NCBI GenBank assembly: GCA_021825585.1
Contig: JAKAGT010000009.1
Span: 26,915-90,914 of the forward strand
Direction of reading: 5' to 3'
From: Bacteroidota bacterium
GTDB lineage: Bacteria > Bacteroidota > Ignavibacteria > Kryptoniales > JAKASW01
DNA: 64,000 nucleotides
The position numbers and the translations under genes were made by a program. This document shows positions 17,430 through 26,793 of this stretch, one piece after another; the stretch's first letter is position 1; the number at the start of each line of letters is the position of its first letter. The notes under the pieces are model-generated. The model saw only the letters and a list, made by a program, of their open reading frames with translations. It searched no databases and was not told where the DNA came from.

Positions 17430-18377
17430 CTACTCCTTTCGGTCCGGCAATGACTTGTAGAACTCGGCGGTCTCCCTGACCCCCTCGGCGTATGAAGTTG
17501 CTGTGTTACCGAATGCATTTGTGAACTTGGACGAATCGAAAATATAGTCGAACTCGTTTTGGTAGAGCATCTCCACAATTTCATATACATTCCTGTCGAA
17601 CAGCCCCGCCGCCCTCAGCATCCACCTCGATAGGACTGTAAATCCCCGGCCGGCTCCAAATTCCCTGGCGGCAAGTGCGACAAACTCGCTCGCCGTTGGA
17701 GGGTCGGGCGAGGTTGGCAAATGCCATACCTGGTCGTAGGCTCCTTCCGAATTGGCCATCGTGTAGAGAGCCTGAGCGATATCGAGTGTGTAAGTATAGG
17801 AATGTTTCTTATCGGCATCGACAAGAATGTTCGGCTTGTTCCCTTCCGCGAGCCGCTCGAACACGAGCATATTCGGGACCGCGACTTTGCCTGCATATGG
17901 TCCGTAGAAGTCGGCCGCCCGTGCGATGACAGCGTGGAGGTTCCCGGCTTTCACTTCGTCCATCAACTTCGTCGCGATCTGTGCCCGGACCTCCCCCTTC
18001 TTGCTCGACGGGTTGTATGATGTGGATTCGGTCATCTTGCCGGTAACCCTTCCGTAAGAATAGACGTTATCGAAGAACACGAGCCTCGAGCCGCTCCGCT
18101 TGCATGCCTCCAGCGTATTTGACATGATTACAGGCCAGAATTCGCTCCAGACCCTTATGTCGTATTTCAAACCGACGCAGAGAAACACGACCGAGGAGCC
18201 CTTAACCGCCTCCACAGTCTGATCGAGCTTAGCTACATCCGCCTTATGAGTTATTGCGCCCTGAATTGAATGACCGCTCCTGGAGATTAACCTGACCTCC
18301 TCCTTCCTGCCGAGAAGCAGTTTTGCCAACTCGTTCGCAACGACTCCTCCGCCTCCAAGAATCGTATAGACACTCAT
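17430..18377 (-). CDS. NAD(P)-dependent epimerase/dehydratase-like (extended SDR)
   Basis: This 315-residue Rossmann-fold protein has an N-terminal nucleotide-binding motif written as TILGGGGVVANELAKLL, a variant of the GxxGxxG pattern. It also has VFLCVGLKYD, LVFFDNVYSYGRV (the S/T-YxxxK region is replaced by YSYGRV) and ARAADFYGPY. Typical extended or atypical SDRs act on nucleotide sugars or serve as NADH-sensing proteins. The departure from the canonical catalytic Tyr-Lys pair leaves enzymatic activity uncertain. It is upstream of the unknown membrane protein, 5 bases apart. Confidence 0.85.
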   Translation of the reverse strand: MSVYTILGGGGVVANELAKLLLGRKEEVRLISRSGHSIQGAITHKADVAKLDQTVEAVKGSSVVFLCVGLKYDIRVWSEFWPVIMSNTLEACKRSGSRLVFFDNVYSYGRVTGKMTESTSYNPSSKKGEVRAQIATKLMDEVKAGNLHAVIARAADFYGPYAGKVAVPNMLVFERLAEGNKPNILVDADKKHSYTYTLDIAQALYTMANSEGAYDQVWHLPTSPDPPTASEFVALAAREFGAGRGFTVLSRWMLRAAGLFDRNVYEIVEMLYQNEFDYIFDSSKFTNAFGNTATSYAEGVRETAEFYKSLPDRKE

Positions 18378-18482
18378 ACATCCTCACATTTGCTGAAACA
18401 TAGCATTTGCCCTGAACCCATTCAAATCCGAACTGACTTCCCGCGGCCTTCTGCCATCACAGAGAATTAAAGAGGGGCACGC

Positions 18483-19622
18483 TCAAAGTACGAGGAGGAG
18501 CCCGATAGCAGCCAGGATGCCCATTCCGCTGCCGAAATAGAAAGCTGCCGCAGGACCGATATGCTGCCAGAGCTCGCCGGCAATGAAGGAAGCGGGAAAG
18601 AGACCGATGCCGAGTATCGTCGCGTGCAATCCGATCGCAGTGGCGCGCACATCTGCAGGGGCCAGGTCAGCAACAAGAGCTTTCTCGATACCGTCAGTAA
18701 ATGCACTGTAGAACCCATACACGCCGAACAGCGTCCACATGAGCCATGCATGCTCGGGACCGGAAATGAACGCGAATCCCAGGTAAACGAGCCCGTAGAA
18801 GAGATAACCGGCCACGAGGAGCCTCTTGCGTCCGATCCTGTCGGAGAGTCTTCCGGCAGGGTACGACACGGCACCGTAGATGATGTTGTAAACAAGGTAC
18901 AGAAGTATGGCGGTGGCCGGCGTGAATCCTATGTCCTTCGACCGAAGGAGAAGAAAGGTGTTAGATGAGTTACCAAGCGTGAAGATGAACGCTACGATAA
19001 GGAAGAGCTGCAGCTTTCTCGGAAGGATTTTCCATTTAAGAGACGGCGGCTTCCTTGCAGAAGTTTCCATTTTCTTTTCTCTGACCAGAAAGAGAAGCAG
19101 GATCCCGATTACCGCCGGAACCAGCGACCATAAGAAGACCTCTGAGTACTCGCCCGAGTAATGCGTCAGGAAATAATATGCAAGCATGACGCCGATCACC
19201 GCACCACCGGTGTCCATCGCTCTATGGAGCCCGAATGCCGTACCATGTTTCCCGGGATCGGTGCTCTCTGCAATGAGAGCATCGCGCGGAGCCGTGCGGA
19301 TCCCCTTCCCGAGCCGGTCGACTATTCTGCCGGCAAAGACGAATCCCCAGCTATTTGCAATATACAGGAGGAGTTTGCCAAACGCCGACGAAGAATAACC
19401 GGTGATCGCAAGAACTTTTCTCTTGCGTAATCTATCGGAAATATAGCCGGAGAAAACCTTAAGCAGGCTGGCTGTGCTTTCCGCTACGCCCTCTATGAGA
19501 CCGAGTACGGCGGGACTCGCTCCGAGTGTAACGGTAAGGAAGAACGGTATGAGCGGGTAGACCATCTCGCTCGCGATGTCCGTGAAGAACGAGGTCAGGC
19601 CGAGTATGATTACGTTGAACAT
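18483..19622 (-). CDS. Major facilitator superfamily transporter
   Basis: This 379-residue protein has around twelve hydrophobic segments. The first half contains FFTDIASEMVYPLIPFFL and the loop 2-3 motif SGYISDRLRKRKV; the second half repeats it (AGRLSDRIGRKRL). GRIVDRLGKGIRTAPRDALI is characteristic of a subgroup of MFS permeases annotated as multidrug-type or unknown-substrate carriers. It starts at ATG 19622; the gene is monocistronic as far as visible. Confidence 0.88.
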   Translation of the reverse strand: MFNVIILGLTSFFTDIASEMVYPLIPFFLTVTLGASPAVLGLIEGVAESTASLLKVFSGYISDRLRKRKVLAITGYSSSAFGKLLLYIANSWGFVFAGRIVDRLGKGIRTAPRDALIAESTDPGKHGTAFGLHRAMDTGGAVIGVMLAYYFLTHYSGEYSEVFLWSLVPAVIGILLLFLVREKKMETSARKPPSLKWKILPRKLQLFLIVAFIFTLGNSSNTFLLLRSKDIGFTPATAILLYLVYNIIYGAVSYPAGRLSDRIGRKRLLVAGYLFYGLVYLGFAFISGPEHAWLMWTLFGVYGFYSAFTDGIEKALVADLAPADVRATAIGLHATILGIGLFPASFIAGELWQHIGPAAAFYFGSGMGILAAIGLLLVL

Positions 19623-20116
19623 GAATGAAGTTAAGGCAACATCGGGAAATTTTCACAATTCCGATGGAGCAAATACAAGATCGGTTGTCCTTCAGTGAAT
19701 TCCGATAAGTGTCGGGCAAAACCCGAAACCAAATGCTAAATGATATTGCGAACTCAGAGATTCTAACGGAGTATGTTGATTGTCCTTTTGAGGATAGGGA
19801 TATCTTTTTGCGGCAATATCCTGCCATGGAATATTCTGATTCGATTTCGCTCCCACCGGAATCACAATCGACGTTGACCTACCGGACTCATAGCTTGAAG
19901 TGAGCAGTCGTCATCACTCGCCAAGCACCTCGTTCCCGCAACCGCCACTCAAGCCGTTCGACTGCCCGACAAGCCTGTCCGACTCCGGTCCCGGTGACCT
20001 CACGAATTGCGTTCCTTGTTTATCGCAGCCGAGAATGATAATATCAACGCGCTGGGTCCTCATGACGCACTAGTTGCAGACAGGCTAAGTTTTTTCGTGA
20101 TGTAAAGAGAGAGAAG
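19623..20116. other. Intergenic region without a supported gene
   Basis: This 494-base divergent gap between the MFS and desaturase genes has only short open frames lacking ribosome binding sites and family similarity. It must hold promoters for both genes, but no clear -35/-10 pair stood out. A purine-rich GAGAGAGAAG directly precedes the desaturase start. Confidence 0.5.
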
Positions 20117-21076
20117 ATGCAGAAACTATTCGAATCAAAATGCGACGTATTACACGACCTTGAGGGCCCGGTGCGGGAGATGATTTCCCGCCACCTCTCC
20201 AAGCGCGAACTCTGGTACCCATCGGATTTTCTGCCGGCCGACCAGAGGGTTTGCGACGACAAGCAGATTTCCGAGCTTCGAAGCCGGGCACAAGGTATAA
20301 GCGACAACGCTAGAATTGCGCTGACGCTAAACGTCCTTACCGAGGAAGGACTGCCTCACTTTCACCGGCTGATCGCTCATGCGCTGGGTGAAGATACAGC
20401 CTGGCGGGAATGGAACGGTCTTTGGACGGCCGAAGAGGACCGTCATGGTAACGTCCTGCGTGATTATATCCGGGATGCGAGGCTGCTTAATTTCTCCATC
20501 CTGGAAAAACTCCAGTTCGACTATATCAGGTCCGGGTTCCACCCTGCCTGGAGCGGCGACCCATACAAAATCTTCGTCTACACCAGCGCGCAGGAAAAGG
20601 CGACGTTCATTTCGCACCTCAATACCGGTAAACTCATAGCCGGACAGGAGCCGCTTCTCTATTCCATCACACAGAAAATCGCCCAGGACGAATCGAGACA
20701 TTACGCATTTTACTTGAATGTCTTTAAAGAAATCCTGGACCGCGATCCAAACACCGCACTCGAATCGGCCGCCGACGTGATGCCGAGCATAGACATGCCC
20801 GGCATTTCGATGGCGAATTTCAACGAATACGCAGACGTAGTGCGTCGGTCGGGGATTTACGGCCCGCGCGATTACCAGAAAATCGTGGAGCAGCTCATCG
20901 GATCATGGAACATCGCCCTCCTTACTCAGTTGAACGAGATTGGAAGGAAGGCGCAGGATAAAATTATGTCGATTCCCTCGCGCCTGCAGAAAGTGTCTGA
21001 CTTCATCGAATCCCGGATCAAGGCCAAGAGTTTCACGTTCGACGTTATCTTCGGACGAATACTCGAGATGGCCTGA
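20117..21076 (+). CDS. Acyl-ACP desaturase (soluble di-iron)
   Basis: This 319-residue protein is of the fatty-acid desaturase type 2 family. It carries the ferritin-like iron ligands: EEDRHG at about 105-110 (first ExxH) and DESRHYAFY at about 192-200 (second motif, D/ExxH). The start region includes PVREMISRHLSKRELWYPSD. These soluble enzymes insert a double bond into acyl-ACP and need reduced ferredoxin. GAGAGAGAAG precedes the ATG. Length is close to the family norm. Confidence 0.93.
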   Translation: MQKLFESKCDVLHDLEGPVREMISRHLSKRELWYPSDFLPADQRVCDDKQISELRSRAQGISDNARIALTLNVLTEEGLPHFHRLIAHALGEDTAWREWNGLWTAEEDRHGNVLRDYIRDARLLNFSILEKLQFDYIRSGFHPAWSGDPYKIFVYTSAQEKATFISHLNTGKLIAGQEPLLYSITQKIAQDESRHYAFYLNVFKEILDRDPNTALESAADVMPSIDMPGISMANFNEYADVVRRSGIYGPRDYQKIVEQLIGSWNIALLTQLNEIGRKAQDKIMSIPSRLQKVSDFIESRIKAKSFTFDVIFGRILEMA

Positions 21077-21383
21077 TCTGACGCCCGATCGTTGCGCCTG
21101 AGGGATCTTTCCCTCATTACGACATTCCTGTGCAGGTCATGCCGGCACATCGCTTCCCCAGGGCATCGCGAGCGATGGACAAATGAATCCGTCCTCGCCC
21201 CGGCGCATCAAATCTTCGAGAAGGTAACGTACACATATTAAATCACGTTTCCTGGCACCGTCAAAATGGGTTTAGCAAGAGCGGCGCGCGCAAGCACAAA
21301 AATCTATCCGGATCCCGGAAGGTCGATGCCGGGAATATGAATTCGATTAAGTCTGTCAACCGATAATCCTATTGGGAAGAGAA

Positions 21384-21734
21384 ATGAAAAAATATAGAGT
21401 GGTCTTTCATCTCGACGAGGGAGGCAAGGGCCGAGTGGACATGACCCTGAACAACATAGAGAACCTTATAACGGATCTCGGTGAAGAAAACGTGGACGTA
21501 GAGCTCGTATCGAACTCGGAAGGCGTGACTGCTTTTCTCAGGGTTCCGGCTCTCCATGAAGCAAAGGTGAAGCGGCTTGCCGCGAAAGGGGTTCGCTTTG
21601 CCGTCTGCGCTAACTCGCTCCGCCAGTTTGGACTCACAGAAGACGCATTGCTGGATCAGATGGAAGTTGTTCCGGCCGGAGTCGGAGAACTCGTGAGAAA
21701 ACAGGCGGAGGGATGGGCATACATCCGTCCTTAA
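21384..21734 (+). CDS. DsrE-like family protein
   Basis: This 116-residue protein starts at the ATG 21384, which has GGGAAGAG four bases upstream and is preferred over the in-frame TTG at 21372. It matches the small DsrE/F-like alpha-beta fold: an N-terminal strand KKYRVVFHLDEGG, an NNIENLITDLG helix, then a conserved single cysteine in VRFAVCANSLRQFG (about residue 75) and a C-terminal VVPAGVGELVRKQ. Relatives carry or sense persulfide on that cysteine. It is 63 bases upstream of a histidine-rich transporter and probably co-transcribed with it. Confidence 0.85.
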   Translation: MKKYRVVFHLDEGGKGRVDMTLNNIENLITDLGEENVDVELVSNSEGVTAFLRVPALHEAKVKRLAAKGVRFAVCANSLRQFGLTEDALLDQMEVVPAGVGELVRKQAEGWAYIRP

Positions 21735-21796
21735 CATCATGGAGCACGTTTCTTTACGTTCTTAGTACTCCCTTTTTTATCTTGTAGGACATTAAC

Positions 21797-22645
21797 ATGA
21801 CACCATTAACAGCGGTAATATATTCGCTCTTGTTCGGATTGCTTCACGGCATTTTGCCTGATGAGCACACCTGGCCTATCACGTTCAGCTATGCCATCGG
21901 GGGTGCGACCGGTCGGGAAGGGATGAAAGCGGGCCTTTTCTTCTCCGCCGCCTTTACCGTGCAACGTATGCTCCTTGCGGAGATCGCTTACCTCGCGCTG
22001 GCGCCTTTCCTCCTCTCGCCTACCATAAATGGGATCGTCTACATGATAGTAGGCGCTGCGATGTCGGCCGCAGGTGCAATTGTTATTCGCAACAACCGTT
22101 ATCCCCACCTTCATGTCTTCGGTCACCACCACGAGAAGGCGCGCGACATGGGCGTGTCGATGTCGGTGCTCTCCAAACACCACAAAGAATCGTCTCTCCC
22201 TGCGTCCGAGCCCTTGCCGGCCAGGTGGACGATCGTTCACGGGTTCATCGCGGGGTTCGGCTTCGGCGGTTTCTCTCTCTTCGTGAACACGGTCGCGGCG
22301 CCTGCCATGCGCAGCCCGTGGCTGGGCTTCGTGCCCGGTCTCGCCTTTGGCGTCGGAACCGCGATTACACTTGTAGTAGTAGGGTACCTCTTCGGCGCTT
22401 CGATGAGATGGACGCACCTTTTGAGCGAGCAGGAAGTCAAACAGATCGGGGCGCAAACCGGCGGCAGGACGCTCTTCTTCGGCGGTTTGCTTTTCGCAAT
22501 CTTCGGAATCGGAACGCTACTGGGTCTCGACCGGAACCTCCCAATGGATGAAGGCTACGTATTGATCGGATTATTCATGATTATTATCGCCGTCCCGGCC
22601 TTCATCTTCACGCTGAAGGAAGTTCTATCGTTACGGGAGCAATGA
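21797..22645 (+). CDS. Polytopic membrane protein, putative nickel/cobalt or related metal exporter
   Basis: This 282-residue protein has about six to seven membrane helices. Helix 1 carries HGILPDEHTWP (about 17-27), which resembles the His/Asp signatures of NicO/UreH/RcnA-type metal transporters, and a mid-protein loop is rich in histidine (HLHVFGHHHEKARD, about 102-115, then SKHHK). A second helix cluster contains VHGFIAGFGFGGFSLF. The histidines suggest metal binding, but substrate and direction are inference. It follows the DsrE-like gene on the same strand. Confidence 0.7.
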   Translation: MTPLTAVIYSLLFGLLHGILPDEHTWPITFSYAIGGATGREGMKAGLFFSAAFTVQRMLLAEIAYLALAPFLLSPTINGIVYMIVGAAMSAAGAIVIRNNRYPHLHVFGHHHEKARDMGVSMSVLSKHHKESSLPASEPLPARWTIVHGFIAGFGFGGFSLFVNTVAAPAMRSPWLGFVPGLAFGVGTAITLVVVGYLFGASMRWTHLLSEQEVKQIGAQTGGRTLFFGGLLFAIFGIGTLLGLDRNLPMDEGYVLIGLFMIIIAVPAFIFTLKEVLSLREQ

Positions 22646-22742
22646 TCTCGGGATTCGCATTCGACAGCATCCCGGCAACGTCGAAACGATTGTACGCCAC
22701 GATATAGCTCTCGATTAGCCTGCATCTCAGCTCGTCGCCCAT
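22608..22742 (-). pseudogene. Possible N-terminal remnant of an NTF2/SnoaL-like protein
   Basis: A 44-codon frame from ATG 22742 to TGA 22608 reads LRCRLIESYIVAYNRFDVAG followed by a few residues, close to the first helix of SnoaL-like proteins (IxxYxxAYNRFDVDGM). It stops soon after, overlapping the end of the transporter gene on the other strand. Normal family members are about 110-140 residues, so this is at best a remnant. Confidence 0.3.
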
Positions 22743-22790
22743 CTCACAATTTCCCGAGCCGTATTTCCGCCGGCAACAATACCGCCTTCT

Positions 22791-23423
22791 CTAGAATGCG
22801 AACCCCGCGCCGATTGAAAAGTCTCCGCCGTTGTAATTGCTTCTCCCCGCAATCGACGAAGAAAAGTCAGTCATAAGATTGTACCCGGCATTAGCCACGA
22901 GCTTGAAGTGGTTGCTGAGATAGAAATCGATTCCCGCCCCGAGACGTCCGCCAAACGCGTTTTCGCTTCGAGCCTGCTGCACCATGAGTTCGCCGAAAGT
23001 ATTACCGGCTTCAAAACCGAGAAAGGACCCGATGCCCAGCGACAGGAACGGGCGAACCTTTGCTCCCTCTTCCGGCGACGGAACATAGTAGCGGATGCCG
23101 ATGAGAATCGGGATTATCGAGCTTGACCGCTGGTCAATCCCCTGGGTGCCAAAGTTGGAACTCGCGCCAGCAGTCAAGAGTCCGGCGCTCAAGGTGACCG
23201 CCACGTCTTCCCGTAATCCGTATGCATAGACAATATTCCCCGCAAACGAACCGGTGTTTGCACTCACATCGACTCCGTTAATTCCGATTGTGCTTGAGGC
23301 TCTCGATCCGCCCCACATGCCCATGTTGAGCTCAAGAACGGATTTGTCCTTCAGCACCAGTCCCTGGGCAAACACGGACGAAACAGCGAATACGATCAAC
23401 AAACCGAGCGATAGCATTTTCAT
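22791..23423 (-). CDS. Outer-membrane beta-barrel protein (OmpA-like/opacity type)
   Basis: The ATG at 23423 has GGAGG six bases upstream and a clear signal peptide (1-20, ending VSSVFAQ). The 210-residue protein is built of alternating amphipathic strands (VAVTLSAGLL, VRPFLSLGIGSFLGF, FGGRLGAGIDFYLSNHFKLV) and ends GGDFSIGAGFAF with a C-terminal aromatic residue, as expected for BAM-assembled barrels. Function beyond an eight-stranded-type barrel is unknown. Confidence 0.85.
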   Translation of the reverse strand: MKMLSLGLLIVFAVSSVFAQGLVLKDKSVLELNMGMWGGSRASSTIGINGVDVSANTGSFAGNIVYAYGLREDVAVTLSAGLLTAGASSNFGTQGIDQRSSSIIPILIGIRYYVPSPEEGAKVRPFLSLGIGSFLGFEAGNTFGELMVQQARSENAFGGRLGAGIDFYLSNHFKLVANAGYNLMTDFSSSIAGRSNYNGGDFSIGAGFAF

Positions 23424-23637
23424 CGCAGACCTCCATCCAATGTTTTGTTGAAAACAAGACATTTTATATGGAAATATCGCCAACCTTGGTTGCCGCGATC
23501 ACTGGTCCGTCCCGTTATCCCTGACGTGCTACTCGGTAAATCAACCTGTGAAAGAGTCGCTCTTTCTCATATCCTTTATCACTACTTCCAACTGAAATTA
23601 GTTTCCTGTTCCCCGAAAAGCAAATGGCAAGCGAGCA

Positions 23638-24126
23638 TTACATACCGGGCCTTCTCAGCCGCGCCCTGAGATGTCTGTCAAACAGCGGGTTGTCCGTCGT
23701 GCTCATCCGCAGCTCATAGTCCACGGTGGTCTCGGAAAAACGATACCGCCGGCCCGACTTGATCATCCTCGCATCGTTCGAGATGGAAACGCTGAAGAAA
23801 TCTATCCCTATTCCTCCTCCGTCCGTTGGCTTTGCTTCGCCCCTCAGTATCTCAACGCGTCCGCTTCTCTGTGCGCTCACGAGCTCGAACTGTTCGTTCC
23901 CCTTGTCTATGATGAACCCCGATTCCCAGAAGATCGGTTCGCCGTTCCTCTTGTCCGACGACTTGATCCATGCGCGCTGTTCGTAGTGGATCACAGGGTC
24001 TTTATCATTCCTTGCAAAGACAAGCCCTTCATCGTAGTCGACGGGGGAGATCGTCGGATATTCGGCGAGTCCGGTTCCCTGCCATTTCCCGACGATGAAG
24101 GTGAGATTGACAATCGTCAATGCCAT
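23638..24126 (-). CDS. Nitrobindin-like heme-binding beta-barrel protein
   Basis: This is a 162-residue protein starting at ATG 24126, which has GGAG six bases upstream; the ATG four codons earlier sits too close to it. The signature FIVGKWQGTGLAEYPTI (about 10-26) and the C-terminal NPLFDRHLRARLRR, with a histidine at the position of the heme-ligating residue, match the nitrobindin/THAP4 C-terminal domain family, which binds ferric heme and handles NO or peroxynitrite. Heme binding is inferred from the family. Confidence 0.82.
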   Translation of the reverse strand: MALTIVNLTFIVGKWQGTGLAEYPTISPVDYDEGLVFARNDKDPVIHYEQRAWIKSSDKRNGEPIFWESGFIIDKGNEQFELVSAQRSGRVEILRGEAKPTDGGGIGIDFFSVSISNDARMIKSGRRYRFSETTVDYELRMSTTDNPLFDRHLRARLRRPGM

Positions 24127-24153
24127 TTCATGCTCCACTAATTGATGGTTAAG

Positions 24154-24467
24154 TCAGGCCAGTTTCCTGTAGACAGTTCCGATGTAATCTACAAAATCCG
24201 GTTCGAGACCCTGCGCGCGGTGATGTATCGAGTGGTAATTTAACTGGAGGGCGATATCTTTCAACTGCGCGGTCCACTCGCCGCCGTCGAACCCGACAAA
24301 CCGCCTCTCTTCGTACATCTGGTCTTCGCTCCTCTCACTTATGTAGTCTGTCCACAACCGCAGACTGGCATTCCATTGTCCTTCAAGCTCTTCGAACAAA
24401 TAAACCGGCTCCCACCAATCCATCCCTGGCGCGTTCGGATCGCGGACGATCCGTGCCATCCACCACT
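24154..24467 (-). pseudogene. DinB-family remnant (N-terminal half lost, internal deletion)
   Basis: The open frame encodes WMARIVRDPNAPGMDWWEPV, then a segment ending QLNYHSIHHRAQ and GLEPDFVDYIGTVYRKLA. This is the C-terminal half of a DinB-like four-helix protein; the His pair in HSIHHRAQ is one of the metal-binding ligands. The N-terminal helices, including the first ligand, are missing, and the usual helix between HHRAQ and the EPDFVDYI end is also shortened. The upstream end fuses directly to a glycosyltransferase remnant at about 24467. Confidence 0.65.
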
Positions 24468-25500
24468 ATGAGTCCGAGAAAGACCATAAGCAGCAGCGTA
24501 TAGACTGCGAGAGATTTGGTTTCGTCGGCAAAGAGTTTTTTCTGTTCACTATGAGATTGAAGAAGAACAGCGACGACGGAATGATGATCTCGGGTCTTCG
24601 GAACAGCCGCTCATGCTCGCGCAACAAGTTCTTGAACGGCTTCAGAAACGTGAAGTGCATTTTCGCAATGATGTACGGATTGGAAATCTGGATCAGGAAG
24701 ATTTGATAATGAAAGTAGATGTCTACGAGATACGGCAGGAAGGCTATTAGAGCCATTGCACAGAACAGCAGACATGAGAGCGGTTTTTTCCTGATCAGTA
24801 AGACGGTCAATCCGGTTGCGATAAAAATGGAACCGTTGAGATGTGCCAGCATCGCAAGCCCGGCAAAGAAAACCGCAGCGCCTGCCAGCCAATATTCTTC
24901 GGTACCGGAATATTTCACGAGGAAATAGTAGCTGAGAAACCCCAACGCTGTCACGAGCATTTCCGGACGGGCAACCTTCGCCAAATAAAAAAACGCGAAT
25001 CGCCAATAGCACGGCGATGCTCAGAACAAATTGCAGCCTGCCGGAATCCGGAAGAAATGTTTTCTGGTACTTGAGGAAAAAAACAGAAGAAGGGCAAAGG
25101 AGCAAATCGGTATAAGCCTGAAAACAAACAGGCCGAAATGAAACAGCCTGAATAATGCGGCTCCAAGATAGATGAACAGCTTATGCTGGACCACGATGCG
25201 GACGTTTTGAAGGTCGAAACCGGTGAAGAGGTTGGAGGTTGAATAGCCTTTCTTGCTCATGAAGTAAGCCTGTTCCGCACACCAGGCTTCGTCCCCGTTC
25301 ATTTTATAGAAGGGAATGCTCAGAATGAGAAGGATAAGCTCCGTCGCCGCGAGAGCCGTGATCAGCTGCGCTTTTCTATCAGAAATCTTCTTCAACATAT
25401 TCATCGGCATTGAGATATCCTTATCGTGCTGTACGGGAACAGGTTTTATCTCAGGACGATTCTCAATCGTCTGCAGTTTAATGCGTTCAGAATTTCTCAC
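24468..25500 (-). pseudogene. GT39/ArnT-like membrane glycosyltransferase, frameshifted and 3' truncated
   Basis: The start near 25500 leads into MNGDEAWCAEQAYFMS, the acidic loop-1 motif of GT39/ArnT/PMT-type polytopic glycosyltransferases, and several membrane helices. The frame changes at about 25077-25083 and again at about 24986-24992, both at runs of seven A on the plus strand, and a third time near 24534 at a six-T run. Following the shifts gives a continuous hydrophobic protein (LLFFFLKYQKTFLPD; FLAKVARPEMLVTALGFLSY; VYTLLLMVFLGLIVV). It then stops at about 24468, where a DinB fragment begins. Length is only about 345 residues against 500 or more for the family. Confidence 0.75.
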
Positions 25501-25753
25501 CCGTTCCCTGCCGAAACAGCAAGGCTACCGCTTCACTTAATTCCACAATCTAGGTTGCCCCCGTCGGAGTCGGCGTTTCAGAATCTCAGTTTGCCTCTGA
25601 ATCCAGAGGCCGCCGCATAGAAAAGGCCAGTCCGTAACCCTTCCACCACATCGGGCGGAACGTCTGTCTCCCTCTCCGGCCTTCTGCTTCCACTTTCAGA
25701 GGTCCCGTTTGCACAAGGCCGGGGTCGCTAATCCATTACTTATGAATTTACTA

Positions 25754-26533
25754 TTACCTCAAAATGCCTTTGAGAATCATCGGTGCGATCGACTGAATCC
25801 CCTGAACCGGGTTGGACGCCGGTGCGGGCTTTTTCTGCTTTCCACCGATCAGGTTGTCATTTATAATCGGAGCACCCGGCATTTCTTTGCTCAGGGTGAC
25901 TCCCCATCCCTGATCGTTCACCACACCGTACGCCATATTAATTGTGTAGCCCGTGTAATCTTGCCTTAGAATGTCGGCCGGACCTTTCGCAAACCAGTAC
26001 GTAGTAGAGTACTGAGTGACTCCGTTTATCGCACCTGTTGATTGAAGCACCCTGGAATCGGCGAATGTGCCGAAAGGAACCCCTACTGTGGTGGTATCGA
26101 CCAGAGCTTCCAGGTCCGTCAGCATGTAGCTCGTACCTTGATACGAAAAAGTTGTTTGCAAAGTGTATGTCTGCCCTCCGATCATAGTATCGGGAATCGA
26201 GGCGAGCACTGAATCGAACATGACTAGAGAACCGCCGTAAGGCCAGAAGCCGGCGTATCCGGTCGGCCCGTAGAAGTACTCATACCCCGTGTTTTCGAGG
26301 AGTACCGTATACTTTGTCCCACTTATCGTCGTATCCATGTAGTATTCTTCCCACGAACTGTCGGACCACACCTTATAATACGTGGAATCGAGATTAATGC
26401 CGTATCCCACCATATTGAACGGCTCCCCCGTGATTCCCTGTGGAAGCACAGACGATGTGGGAGCAGCGTTTTGAGAACAAGAGGATAAGAAGATAGCCAA
26501 GGAAAGCAGGCTGAATGCACTTAATGATCTCAT
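25754..26533 (-). CDS. Lipoprotein of unknown function
   Basis: This 259-residue protein has a lipoprotein signal peptide: MRSLSAFSLLSLAIFLSSCS, with a lipobox LSSC and Cys at position 19. The mature part is Tyr/Thr/Ser-rich with alternating strands (YYKVWSDSSWEEYYMDTTI, TYTLQTTFSYQGTSYMLTDL). Its end (GKQKKPAPASNPVQGIQSIA) is Pro/Lys-rich. I do not recognise a domain. It may be an outer-membrane or periplasmic lipoprotein. Confidence 0.8.
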   Translation of the reverse strand: MRSLSAFSLLSLAIFLSSCSQNAAPTSSVLPQGITGEPFNMVGYGINLDSTYYKVWSDSSWEEYYMDTTISGTKYTVLLENTGYEYFYGPTGYAGFWPYGGSLVMFDSVLASIPDTMIGGQTYTLQTTFSYQGTSYMLTDLEALVDTTTVGVPFGTFADSRVLQSTGAINGVTQYSTTYWFAKGPADILRQDYTGYTINMAYGVVNDQGWGVTLSKEMPGAPIINDNLIGGKQKKPAPASNPVQGIQSIAPMILKGILR

Positions 26534-26793
26534 ACGTCAATTCAACGTTGGTTTAATTGTACTTGTTCCTGCCGCCTGGGCCAACTCAAGGGCGCGCACA
26601 CGACAGGTGCCGTCTTCTTTGCAACAACCGAAAGCTATATGCGAACAGTCCCAGTATCAAGGCCAAGATGGCGGAATAGTCGCAAGCGTCTCCCGGTCGG
26701 GCTCCTGTCCGTGCCTCCCGCCTAAGGCAGTCTTTCTGCTTCCGCCGTCAATCAGGCATTCTTGATTGTATGAACCCGCTCAACAACGTGACC

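Noticed and set aside
19709..20040. Short open frames in the MFS-desaturase gap
   Set aside because: No recognisable family, no ribosome binding site, and composition unlike neighbouring genes.
26534..26793. Minus-strand hydrophobic segment followed by RRR, resembling a sorting tail
   Set aside because: Only a short piece without start codon or upstream domain; too weak to annotate.
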